A stretch of DNA of 64,000 nucleotides from Paradesertivirga superstes (GTDB lineage Bacteria > Bacteroidota > Bacteroidia > Sphingobacteriales > Sphingobacteriaceae). The DNA lies in NCBI RefSeq assembly GCF_037622515.1, contig NZ_JBBJCN010000004.1:372001-436000 (forward strand), read 5' to 3'. The notes under the pieces were generated by a model. It was given only the letters and a program-made list of their open reading frames with translations, did no database searches and was not told where the DNA came from. Made by a program: the position numbers and the translations under genes. This document shows positions 30,701 through 34,985 of the stretch, one piece after another. Position 1 is the stretch's first letter; each line of letters begins with the position of its first letter.

Positions 30701-32345
30701 CACGATTATAGTTAAAGACGCCAAAGGCTGCACAACAACTCAGCAAGTAAATATCGATGGCCCAACAGCTGGCCTATCTGCTACAATTGCTAAAACCGAT
30801 GTTCAATGTTTTGGCTCTGCTACAGGAACTGCTTTAATATCCGTTTCTGGCGGAACTGCTCCTTATTCCTATTCATGGAACACTTCTCCTGTTCAAGCAG
30901 GATTAAACGTAACAAACTTATCTGCAGGAACGTACACAGTGACTATTACGGATGCAAATGGCTGTAAAATGAACGAATCTATAACCATCCTTCAAAACAG
31001 TAAATTATCAGGAGCTCTTCAGGCAAGCAAAACTATTTGCAAAAACAGCGCTGACGGCTCAATTACAGCTTCAATTAGCGGAGGAGTGGCGCCCTATACC
31101 TACAAGTGGAACAACACTGCTTCACTGAATCAGGGAGCATTAATGAATGCAGCGGCCGGTAATTACCAGGTTCTGGTAACGGATTCCAAAGGCTGCACCT
31201 TAACTTTATCGGGCACAATTCTTCCCGGTAACTGTACTCCGGTAGCTATTAACGATAATTTCAACGGTAATAAAGACGTCCTTTTAACCAACTCGGTAGC
31301 TGCAAATGATACAGATCCTGACGGAGATGTGTTAACGTTTAGCCTGGTTACTCAACCTCAAAACGGTCAGATAAACTTTAATACAAATGGTGGTTTTACC
31401 TTCACTCCAAATGCAGGATGGGTTGGCTCTACTACTTTCGATTACCGGGCCTGCGATGCTCAGAACTTATGCGCAACAGCAACAGCCAGTATTACAATCA
31501 GCGCAATTAATTATCCGCCGGTTGCTGTTAATGACACGTATACAACTCTTAAGAACACATCATTAAATGCTAGTGTTTCACAAAACGACAGTGATCCTAA
31601 TGGTGATAATCTAAACTTCTCTATAGTTTCCTTACCTCCTGCCGGCACACTGAATTTTCAGGCAGACGGAACCTTTACGTACATCCCGGCACAGGGATTT
31701 ATCGGGCAGGTAACCTTTGCTTATAAAGTTTGCGATCCGATGGGATTGTGTGCAAATGCCACTGCAACTATTAACGTAGCGCCGGTAAATGAACCTCCTG
31801 TCGCTAATAATGATAATTTCACATTGAAGGAAAATCAGATCTTAACAGATGTGCTGAGTAAAAATGATACAGATCCAAACTCTGATCCGCTTAAGTATAC
31901 CACGATCAGCCAGCCTCTTCATGGTTTGATCAGTATAAACCAGGACGGAAGTTTTACTTACACTCCCGATAAAGATTATACAGGAAATGATGAGTTCACC
32001 TATAAAGCTTGTGATCCGTCCGGTGCTTGTGATGATGCCAGAGTGAGTCTGGTGATACAGGCAGTTGAAAAAGATTTAGTTATTCCCAATATATTCACTC
32101 CAAATGGTGACGGAGTAAACGAAACATTCGAAATACGCGGACTTAACATCTATCCGGAAAATGAAATTTCTATAATCAACCGCTGGGGTAATACTATTTA
32201 CGAAAAGAAAAATTACGAAAACACGTGGGAAGGAAATGGACTGGACGAAGGCACCTACTTCTACATACTAAAAGTTCGAAATGCAGGAGGAACCTGGAAG
32301 GTTTATAAGGGTTACGTTACCCTTCTAAGGTCAACAGCAAAATAA
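15792..32345 (+). CDS. Giant SprB-repeat surface adhesin with type B T9SS sorting domain
   Basis: 5517 residues, exported across the outer membrane by type IX secretion. A long-n-region signal peptide ends near GLQLKGKAQ (~50). An N-terminal jelly-roll-like domain (~50-205) precedes SprB-type repeats (~210-2350), each with a GGTAPYTYSW-like core and two cysteines (SCFG and KGC). Array I (2353-3486) has 14 copies of an 81-residue repeat; a second SprB block (~3487-4026) follows, then array II (4027-4917) with 11 more copies. More SprB repeats run to ~5150, then three Ig/cadherin-like domains (NDTDPDGD, NDSDPNGD, NDTDPNSD calcium-like motifs). The end is a CHU_C-type tail (IFTPNGDGVNETF, NRWGNTIYEKK). 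SprB in Flavobacterium is a gliding adhesin; here adhesion is likely, gliding unproven. A SprF-like gene follows by 11 bp. Confidence 0.95.
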   Translation: MGIFYFNLLTFLSILKPTRQRAQSALFFGGKITIVLFVLLTGLQLKGKAQCNNAVTSGDFSSLAVGQYNSIGSFSPATQTDFIKIVSANGSTGAHIKRTLNYSLKQTLSNLTSDSTYTLSFNYSLLAGCNANAQTNFRVQAFNGTTSLGLVDFNATNGGGTLTGAISFRTPVGVTSVTIVFTDPSSNGPSCGAVIDNVFILSSFTTQITSQTNVSCFNQSNGSFTVSGTGGAGSYTGSYTVNGNTVPFTVTNGSATVNNLAAGSYTVTLTDANLCSQTKTITITQPSVLAVSASKTDISCFGLTNGSVALGITGGTAPYTYSWSNGASTQNISNLSTGSYSVTVTDSKGCSANASVNIAQPTAISLSEITTNPTCFDNSDGTINLTVSGGTSPYTYSWSNGSVSKNQTGLVAGNYTVVVTDSKGCTSTKTISLVPPAAIVLSNTITSVSCFGGNTGAIDLSVSGGTAPYSYTWSNGSTVQDLSNLTAGTYTVTVTDNKNCSSTSSIVVNQPLPITITPTSVNLSCAGNSDGSIALAPSGGTAPYTYLWNTGSTASSISGLTAGTYNVTVTDSKGCTAVKIIGITQPAAISLSASQTNLNCFGSSTGAINLTVSGGSAPFTYAWTNISSGYTSTNEDLSALPAGTYSVTVTDSKGCTTSTSVTLTQTPEIILTSATTDVTCFGSSTGAINLSVSGGAAPYTYSWTNASTSQDLTNLPAGAYTVTVTDSKGCTKNLTVNVSQPASAISVTGNVTNVSCFSGNTGSIDISVTGGTSPYTYNWSNGNFSQDINNLTAGTYTVTVTDAKGCVQTLTLSVSQPTQIQSTFTSVNPTCVGGTNGSITLTPTTGGVGPYTYSWTKNGSAISSSDLNALTAGTYQVTVTDQSGCSIIKNIVLNDPQPIVIDVRQIDIICAGADPTTSISIDISGGTTPYIKSYSPIDATSSLLTVTDFYGCVKTKVVPYSVEPPIIIESTHINVNCYGDNTGSINITVSGGNGPYTYLWSDNASLNVSTRNNLIAGTYTIKILDNTGCELNSLVVDITQPATPLSITQSALQNVTCNQGSDGSISVNVSGGTVNYSYSWSNGATTKDISNLSAGLYTLTVTDAHLCQKTLGFEITAPAPLVITPTAVNITCNNANDGQISLVTTGGTGTYTYAWADLPSGSNNLSNRTGLAAGTYNVTVTDAAGCTAFKSVTLTQPAALTLTSTQVDINCFGAQTGSVSIEISGGTAPYTYLGNTISANLDISSLPAGPFSAIITDSKGCQASLTITINQPAAAMNFAAATTNVSCSGETDGSISISGNGGTAPYTYLWSNSSTTSNLNTLPAGTYSVTITDANGCTFPITGIVISEPAQAVTILGTLTPVDCFGGNTGAVNLSVSGGTAPYRYVWSNGQVTEDVSNLTAGNYEVTVIDSKNCQSTQSFTINQPASPISASIVTEDVKCFGAQTGKITVTPSGGTGPYTVKWSTGEETNIRTSLGAAIYSGQIIDSKGCTYNFNSRIFAPPNLSLSISQTNNLCPGQNIGSADVMVTGGTAPYTYLWSNGQTSSEITNLLAGTYTVVVTDANNCVSSQGSVTITDPTPISVTLTQKTDINCFGDNSGTITISATGGSGSYFYEWSNGATSQNLSGLSAGTYSVKVIDMNACTTISTDITITQPSAPLLATATQQNVTCYNGTNGSITLTVSGGTSPYSYLWNDGATSANRSNLASGLYTATVTDARGCTYPISVQINQPSQLSVSYNKTDASCFGSSTGIIQLIVSGGTPAYSYIWKKNGVTISSPDLNALSAGTYEVTVTDANTCTPVTQTITIGEPSAALTISAVKTKDVGCNGGNDGTITVTANGGTPGYTYSWTKDGNAIASPDLNMLTAGVYVVTVTDNNGCTEVSNSITVSEPAVLIASASAADIACTGGTTTVTASATGGTAAYTYSIDGGSYQASANFSGITAGEHTVKVSDLNGCTATYRLVIQEPEALQFTITTNPILCSGSSSSNSIVVNVSGGTAPYTVTNVLLSGTTYRVTVTDQSGCTSSQDIVIIEPNPMLVEVSKENISCFGLTDGKINIEVSGGTGPYTYSLDAVNFSNSSGVFGNLAVGNYTVTVKDANGCTVEIPVTLSSPVSTLSAALTQGTAITCNGGTTTATVTASGGTMESGYSYLWNTLPAQTAATATGLKAGTYSVTVADANGCTQTESITITQPDLISLTSAAVSIPIKCFGEKATVTLAAAGGIAPLSYTFNGETNTSGIFNNVAAGTGLSYSITDANGCTPVTGTIDVTEPALLLALVTDVTDATCFGTQTGAVTIEGRNGTAPYTFSKDGINFQNNGTFLNLPAGTYNIHVKDANNCTINQEIIIEQPAALTLAVSSKTDALCNAASTGSVTAGTVTNAVGTINYSWTNASGTVVGTTATVNNLPAGTYTLSVNDNCSTQNNSVTIDEPAALALAPSSKTDALCNATSTGSVTAGAVTNALGTVNYSWKNAANTIVGTTASVSNLPAGTYTLTANDNCSALTNTVTIAEPAALALAASSKTDALCNAASTGSVTAGAVTNAVGTIIYSWKNAANTVVGTTATVSNLPAGTYTLTVTDDCSTLTNSVTIGEPAALSLAASGKTDASCNGTSTGSVTAGNVTNAVGTISYSWKNAANTVVGTTATLINLPAGTYTLTVTDNCSTLSNSVTIDEPAALALASSFKTDASCNATSTGSVTAGAVTNAVGVISYRWKNASGTVVGSTASVNGLPAGTYTLTVTDNCSSLNNTVTIGEPAALALATSSKTDALCNSASTGSVTAGAVTNSVGTIHYRWTNASGTVVGTSPAVGNLPAGTYTLTINDDCSTLSNSVTIGEPAALALAPSGKTDASCNATSTGIVSAGAVSNAVGAISYSWTNSSGTVVGSTATVTNLPAGTYTLTVNDNCSTLINTVSIAEPPALNLGASSKTDALCNAASTGSVTAGAVTNAVGTLIYSWKNASGTVVGTSSTVNNLPAGTYTLTVTDNCSSLSNTVTIAEPAALVLSSSIKTDALCHGASNGTITAGTVTNAVGPVSFSWKNAANAIVGTTASISNLPAGTYTLTVTDNCSTLTNTVTIAEPAALDLAVYSKTDVTCRGGNDGTITAGTVSNAIGTVIYSWKNASGTVVGTTATVSGLPAGVYTLTVNDNCSTLTNTVTIGEPAALALATSSKTDALCNAAATGSVTAGAVSNAVGTVNYNWQNESGAIVGTTSTVNNLPAGIYTLTVTDNCSSLSNTVTIGQPAALAMVAPSKTDALCNGASSGTVTAGTVSNAVGTVNYRWTNAAGTVVGTTATVSNLPAGTYTLTVNDNCSALINTVTIAQPAALVLAASSKTDASCNAASTGSVTAGTVTNAVGTINYSWKNAANTEVGTTATLSNLPAGTYTLTVTDNCFSRTNTVTIGEPAALVLAASSKTDANCNASSTGSVTAGAVTNAVGAISYSWKNAANTVVGTTASVSNLPAGTYTLTVSDNCSALTNTVTITEPTELAVTLTKTHDVTCNGGSDGAVSMITSGGTPGYNYAWTKNGNPISAPQQNALSAGIYIVTVTDANSCTQISSSVTISEPAALALSASAADILCHGGTTTINASATGGTPGYTYSLNGLVNPTPGSSIFAGAAAGEHILTVTDQNGCSATYRLVIQDPEALQLSITTATILCNGSATSSSIIIDITGGKAPYTADRTLISGTDYRVTVTDQNGCSLSQNVVIAEPNPIVSAVSKKNISCAELTDGEINVTVSGGTAPYTFSKDGTTFQAGGTFSGLAANNYTITVKDNNGCTVTIPVIITGPASPLNAAISQGAAITCYGGTTTATITASGGTPGSGYSYLWNTVPAQTTATATALKAGTYSVTVTDANSCSTLQSVTITEPDEIILTSATATSPIKCYGETATLTFTATGGIAPISYTFNGETNTSGIFNNVAAGTALPYSITDANGCIPLTGTINVSQPALLLATVTNKTDVNCFGTQTGSITVEGNAGTAPYSYSINNGPFQADGTFSTLAAGTYNFIVIDANNCTASINSVIIGEPSALTLGASSKTDALCNAVSTGSVTAGIVTNAVGTVIYSWKNASGTVVGTTATVSDLPAGVYTLTVNDNCSTLTNTVTIGEPAALALATSSKTDALCNAAATGSVTAGAVSNAVGTVNYNWQNESGAIVGTTSTVNNLPAGIYTLTVTDNCSSLSNTVTIGQPAALAMVAPSKTDALCNGASSGTVTAGTISNAVGTVNYRWTNAAGTVVGTTATVSNLPAGTYTLTVNDNCSALINTVTIAQPAALVLAASSKTDASCNAASTGSVTAGTVTNAVGTINYSWKNAANTEVGTTATLSNLPAGTYTLTVTDNCFSRTNTVTIGEPAALVLAASSKTDANCNASSTGSVTAGAVTNAVGAISYSWKNAANTVVGTTASVSNLPAGTYTLTVSDNCFSRTNNVTIAEPAVLTLAASSKTDASCNGSSTGSISAGAVTNALGTITYSWKNASGTVVGTTASVNNLPADTYTLTVTDNCSTLSNTVTIAEPAALMLTASSKTDALCNSASTGSVSAGTVTNAVGTINYSWKNASGTVVGTTASVNNLPAGTYTLTITDNCFTLTNTVLIGEPAALTLAPSSKTDALCNGTSTGTVSAGAVSNAVGTVTYSWKNEANLVVGTTPNVNNLPAGTYTLTVKDNCNTLINTVTISEPAALALTASSKTDALCHSASTGTVTAGTVTNAVGPVSYSWKNASGTLVGTTASVNNLSAGTYTLTVTDNCSGISNTVTIAEPAALALAASSKTDALCNASSTGTVTAGTVSNAVGTINYSWKNASGTVVGNTPALSNLPAGTYNLTVTDDCSTLSNSVTIGEPTALALAPSSKTDASCYGSSTGSVTAGTVTNALGSVSYSWKNASGTIVGTTASVNDLPAGIYTLTTTDNCSALTNSITVGEPAALAASLISQSPVLCFSDATGTVSIAAANGTAPYTYSKDGSTFQSSGTFTGLMKGGYTIIVKDAKGCTTTQQVNIDGPTAGLSATIAKTDVQCFGSATGTALISVSGGTAPYSYSWNTSPVQAGLNVTNLSAGTYTVTITDANGCKMNESITILQNSKLSGALQASKTICKNSADGSITASISGGVAPYTYKWNNTASLNQGALMNAAAGNYQVLVTDSKGCTLTLSGTILPGNCTPVAINDNFNGNKDVLLTNSVAANDTDPDGDVLTFSLVTQPQNGQINFNTNGGFTFTPNAGWVGSTTFDYRACDAQNLCATATASITISAINYPPVAVNDTYTTLKNTSLNASVSQNDSDPNGDNLNFSIVSLPPAGTLNFQADGTFTYIPAQGFIGQVTFAYKVCDPMGLCANATATINVAPVNEPPVANNDNFTLKENQILTDVLSKNDTDPNSDPLKYTTISQPLHGLISINQDGSFTYTPDKDYTGNDEFTYKACDPSGACDDARVSLVIQAVEKDLVIPNIFTPNGDGVNETFEIRGLNIYPENEISIINRWGNTIYEKKNYENTWEGNGLDEGTYFYILKVRNAGGTWKVYKGYVTLLRSTAK
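22848..26249 (+). repeat. Array I: fourteen 243-bp (81-codon) repeats
   Basis: The period is exactly 243 bp, checked on three successive copies of the AAAACTGATGC core (22863, 23106, 23349). Consensus landmarks per unit: SSKTDALCNAASTGSVTAG, an NAVGT stretch, YSWKNASGTVVGTTA, NLPAGTYTLTVTDNCS, then NTVTIGEPAAL. Each unit has two cysteines. The array lies inside the giant adhesin gene. Confidence 0.93.
25119..26202 (+). repeat. 1084-bp near-identical internal duplication, copy 1
   Basis: Matches 27954-29037 at a constant offset of 2835 bp (945 codons, in frame). By eye only about four substitutions separate the copies (around 25169, 25185, 25589 and 26192). The breakpoints fall inside repeat units, not at unit borders. 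Confidence 0.92.
27870..30542 (+). repeat. Array II: eleven 243-bp (81-codon) repeats
   Basis: The same unit as array I, after an intervening block of ordinary SprB repeats. Units 1 (part) to 5 are near-identical copies of units 10 (part) to 14 of array I; units 6-11 are distinct versions. Confidence 0.93.
27954..29037 (+). repeat. 1084-bp near-identical internal duplication, copy 2
   Basis: Second copy of 25119-26202. Flanking sequence differs on both sides: upstream AACAAACGCCGTG replaces AGCAATGCCATA, and downstream the copy continues as CTTCAGCCGGACC instead of CTCTGCATTAAC. Confidence 0.92.
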
Positions 32346-32356
32346 TTTGATATAAA

Positions 32357-33328
32357 ATGAAACAAACGCTCATCCTTATACTATTATTTGCAAGTTCATT
32401 AATAGTAAATGCTCAACAAGATGCTCAATTCAGCCAGTACATGTTTAATGGCTTGTACATTAATCCTGCATATGCAGGTTATAAAGAGCAGACAAATATT
32501 CATACCTTTTATCGGTCGCAATGGACGGGATTCGAAAGTGCACCACAAACAATGTCCTTAGCGGGAGACATGGTTCTTGATGAAGGGAACGTGGGTCTGG
32601 GAATACTCCTGTCTAATGACTTTACCGGTGCACAGAGTAATTTCTCTGCCTATGCAAATTATGCTTACAGAATTCAAATAGGCGACTCAGAATTTTCCAG
32701 ACTTAGCTTTGGTTTGGGGGCAGGTATTGTTCAGCAGGGGATTGATGGCGACAAACTTACAGCAAATGATCCTGATCAATACGTCCCATTTGGAAAACCT
32801 ACAGAATCTTTCCCTGATGCTAGAGCCGGAATCTTTTACTCGACGCCAAGCTTTTTTGCAGGGGTATCCGCGGATAACCTTATTGCAAGTTATTTCCAGG
32901 CGAGAAATCATTCTCAAAACATTCTCCTTCCTAAAATTAACAGGCATTATTATATCACCGCCGGCGCTCTATTCACACTGAATGACGATGTGAAGTTTAA
33001 GCCCACATTCCTGCTAAAAGATGATGATCGAACATTCACCAGTTTAGACATTAATGCATTCACTTTATTATATGACAGGTTCTGGATTGGCGGCTTTTAC
33101 CGGACTGCCGTTAAAACCTACAAAAAAGACTTTCTGGATGAAAACCTTCAGAAAAAAAATGGATTGGGCGTAATCGGCGATTTCTTTATCAATGAAAATT
33201 TACGATTAGGCTATGCATTCGATTATTCCTTATCCAAACTTCGCAACTACAACTATGGCTCTCATGAAATCTCTATTGGCTTCATGTTGAGTTCTAAAAG
33301 ACGCGAAGGGCCCAAATGTTATTTTTAG
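32357..33328 (+). CDS. PorP/SprF-family type IX secretion outer-membrane protein
   Basis: 323 residues with signal peptide (LILILLFASSLIVNAQ). The mature start QDAQFSQYMFNGLYINPAYAG is the signature of the PorP/SprF family, followed by FYRSQWTGFESAPQT. The rest is an outer-membrane barrel ending in a strand with FMLSSKRREG. In Flavobacterium johnsoniae SprF is needed to put SprB on the surface, and type B (CHU_C) cargo genes usually sit next to a dedicated SprF paralogue. Here it starts 11 bp after the giant adhesin, so its dedicated cargo is almost certainly that protein. Confidence 0.95.
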   Translation: MKQTLILILLFASSLIVNAQQDAQFSQYMFNGLYINPAYAGYKEQTNIHTFYRSQWTGFESAPQTMSLAGDMVLDEGNVGLGILLSNDFTGAQSNFSAYANYAYRIQIGDSEFSRLSFGLGAGIVQQGIDGDKLTANDPDQYVPFGKPTESFPDARAGIFYSTPSFFAGVSADNLIASYFQARNHSQNILLPKINRHYYITAGALFTLNDDVKFKPTFLLKDDDRTFTSLDINAFTLLYDRFWIGGFYRTAVKTYKKDFLDENLQKKNGLGVIGDFFINENLRLGYAFDYSLSKLRNYNYGSHEISIGFMLSSKRREGPKCYF

Positions 33329-33621
33329 AAACTGGAAAGGAAATAAACCTTCCAATTTTATGCTGCCATGCTATACACTTCAAGGCCGTTTACACGCAAG
33401 CCACTCTGAGCCTTTCCGGTTCTATCCGGTTTATTTTGCAAAACCTCTTCCTTAATTTCGGGTAATCCGGTTTCACTGCTGAAAACAATTTAATTATCAT
33501 AAAGGGGAATTTTATATTACCTTCCTTCCTGCTATGAAACCATTATTTAATCACGATTCAACCATTTAGCAACCTAAAACATATTAGTACTTAATTACAT
33601 TTAACTAAGAAATAACGATTC

Positions 33622-34110
33622 ATGAGGAACCTTATATTTTCAAGCATTTTATTAATAGCTGTATTGACATCCTGCGAGGAGAAACAAAAGACCAACTCCT
33701 CATCACAGGGCGATAGTGAACTATCTCAGGAAAGTTCAACGGGGAATTCGCAAACCAATCAATTGATAACAATGTGCTTTCAGCGGGTAGAAGGCAAATC
33801 AAACCAGGATACCAGCACAATCAATTTACTTATTGATGGGAATGCGGTTTTGGGAAATTTCAACTGGATTCCTTTTGAAAAAGATTCCCGAAAGGGGACA
33901 ATAAAAGGAACAAAAGATGGGGATATTATTAAAGGAGTGTGGACATTTATGCAGGAGGGTACTAATGATTCCCTTGCGGTAGAATTCAAACTTTCGGGTG
34001 ATGAATTGTTTCAAAAAACTTTTGGTACAGATGCAAAAACTGGTCGCCAACAATTAACTGATACGTCGACATTTTCTGTAAAATACCAGAAGATCAACTG
34101 TATTAATTAA
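33622..34110 (+). CDS. Small lipoprotein of unknown function
   Basis: 162 residues. A lipoprotein signal ends at C18 (LLIAVLTSC), followed by a charged/serine-rich linker (EEKQKTNSSSQGDSE). The body has short beta-strand-like segments (TINLLIDGNAVLGNFNWIPFEKD, split here as INLLIDGNAVLG and NFNWIPFEKD) and two late cysteines. The pattern resembles small Bacteroidetes lipoproteins with a lipocalin-like half-barrel, but I do not recognise a named family. The gene stands alone: 293 bp of non-coding sequence precedes it and 80 bp separates it from the DUF4197 gene. Confidence 0.75.
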   Translation: MRNLIFSSILLIAVLTSCEEKQKTNSSSQGDSELSQESSTGNSQTNQLITMCFQRVEGKSNQDTSTINLLIDGNAVLGNFNWIPFEKDSRKGTIKGTKDGDIIKGVWTFMQEGTNDSLAVEFKLSGDELFQKTFGTDAKTGRQQLTDTSTFSVKYQKINCIN

Positions 34111-34190
34111 GCTGTAAACTCGATGCAATCTTTTTAATTTATCCTAAAATCAAAAATCAGTAAAATACCTTTTCAACCGTTTAAGTAAAA

Positions 34191-34925
34191 ATGAGAATAA
34201 AAATAGCCACTATATTATTTCTGGCCCTGGGAGCCCAAAGTCTTAACGCTCAAATAAAAGTACCGTCAATTCTGAAACAATTACCATCTTCTAAATCGGG
34301 CCAGCCTTCCCTGGAAGAGATAGGTTCAGGGATAAAGGAAGCCCTGCAAACCGGAGTTTCAAACGGGACTTCGCGTCTTTCGGCAGTGAATGGATTTTTA
34401 AATAATCCCTCAGTTAAAATTGCTTTTCCTGCCGAAGCCCAGAAAGCGGAAAAGACCTTGCGTGGATTAGGATTCAATGAAGCCTGCGACAATGTAATAA
34501 ACAGTCTTAATCATGCGGCAGAACAAGCCGCAAAAGAAGCCTTGCCGGTATTCATGGCATCAATAAAAGAAATGACCATCAAAGATGCCGGTAATATCCT
34601 TCTGGCAAAAAATCAGGATGCAGCCACTCAATACTTCAAGACAGCAACCACATCACAGCTTACTGAAAAATTCAGACCTATTATACAGGCAACTCTCGAC
34701 AAAACCGGTGCTACTAAATATTGGACAACAGCAACCAGCCAGTACAATAAAATTCCGATGACTGGCAAGATCAATACTGATCTTAATGAATACGTTACTC
34801 AGAAAGCCCTGGCCGGTTTGTTTCACGAAGTTGCGCAGGAAGAATTGAAAATCCGTGAAAGCAATTCTTATAGAGCATCTCCCCTTTTGCAAAAGGTTTT
34901 CGCTTACGCGGATAAGAGTAAATAA
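34191..34925 (+). CDS. DUF4197 domain protein (periplasmic)
   Basis: 244 residues with signal peptide (IATILFLALGAQSLNAQ). After it come the DUF4197 landmarks: LEEIGSGIKEALQTGVSNG, FNEACDNVINSLNHAAEQA, AKEALPVFMASIKEMTIKDA and TQYFKTATTSQLTEKFRPI. The fold is probably all-helical. No biochemical function is established for this family. It is 80 bp after the lipoprotein gene, on the same strand, and converges with the barrel gene at 34986. Confidence 0.88.
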   Translation: MRIKIATILFLALGAQSLNAQIKVPSILKQLPSSKSGQPSLEEIGSGIKEALQTGVSNGTSRLSAVNGFLNNPSVKIAFPAEAQKAEKTLRGLGFNEACDNVINSLNHAAEQAAKEALPVFMASIKEMTIKDAGNILLAKNQDAATQYFKTATTSQLTEKFRPIIQATLDKTGATKYWTTATSQYNKIPMTGKINTDLNEYVTQKALAGLFHEVAQEELKIRESNSYRASPLLQKVFAYADKSK

Positions 34926-34985
34926 TTTTAAAGCCACATCTATATGCGAAGATATCTCGCATCTCAACAGAACAAAGCCTCGTCT

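Noticed and set aside
33329..33621. Possible terminator GGAAAGG..CCTTCC and TCCGGTT repeats after the SprF gene
   Set aside because: The stem is short with a bulge, and the repeats are irregular; no confident element.
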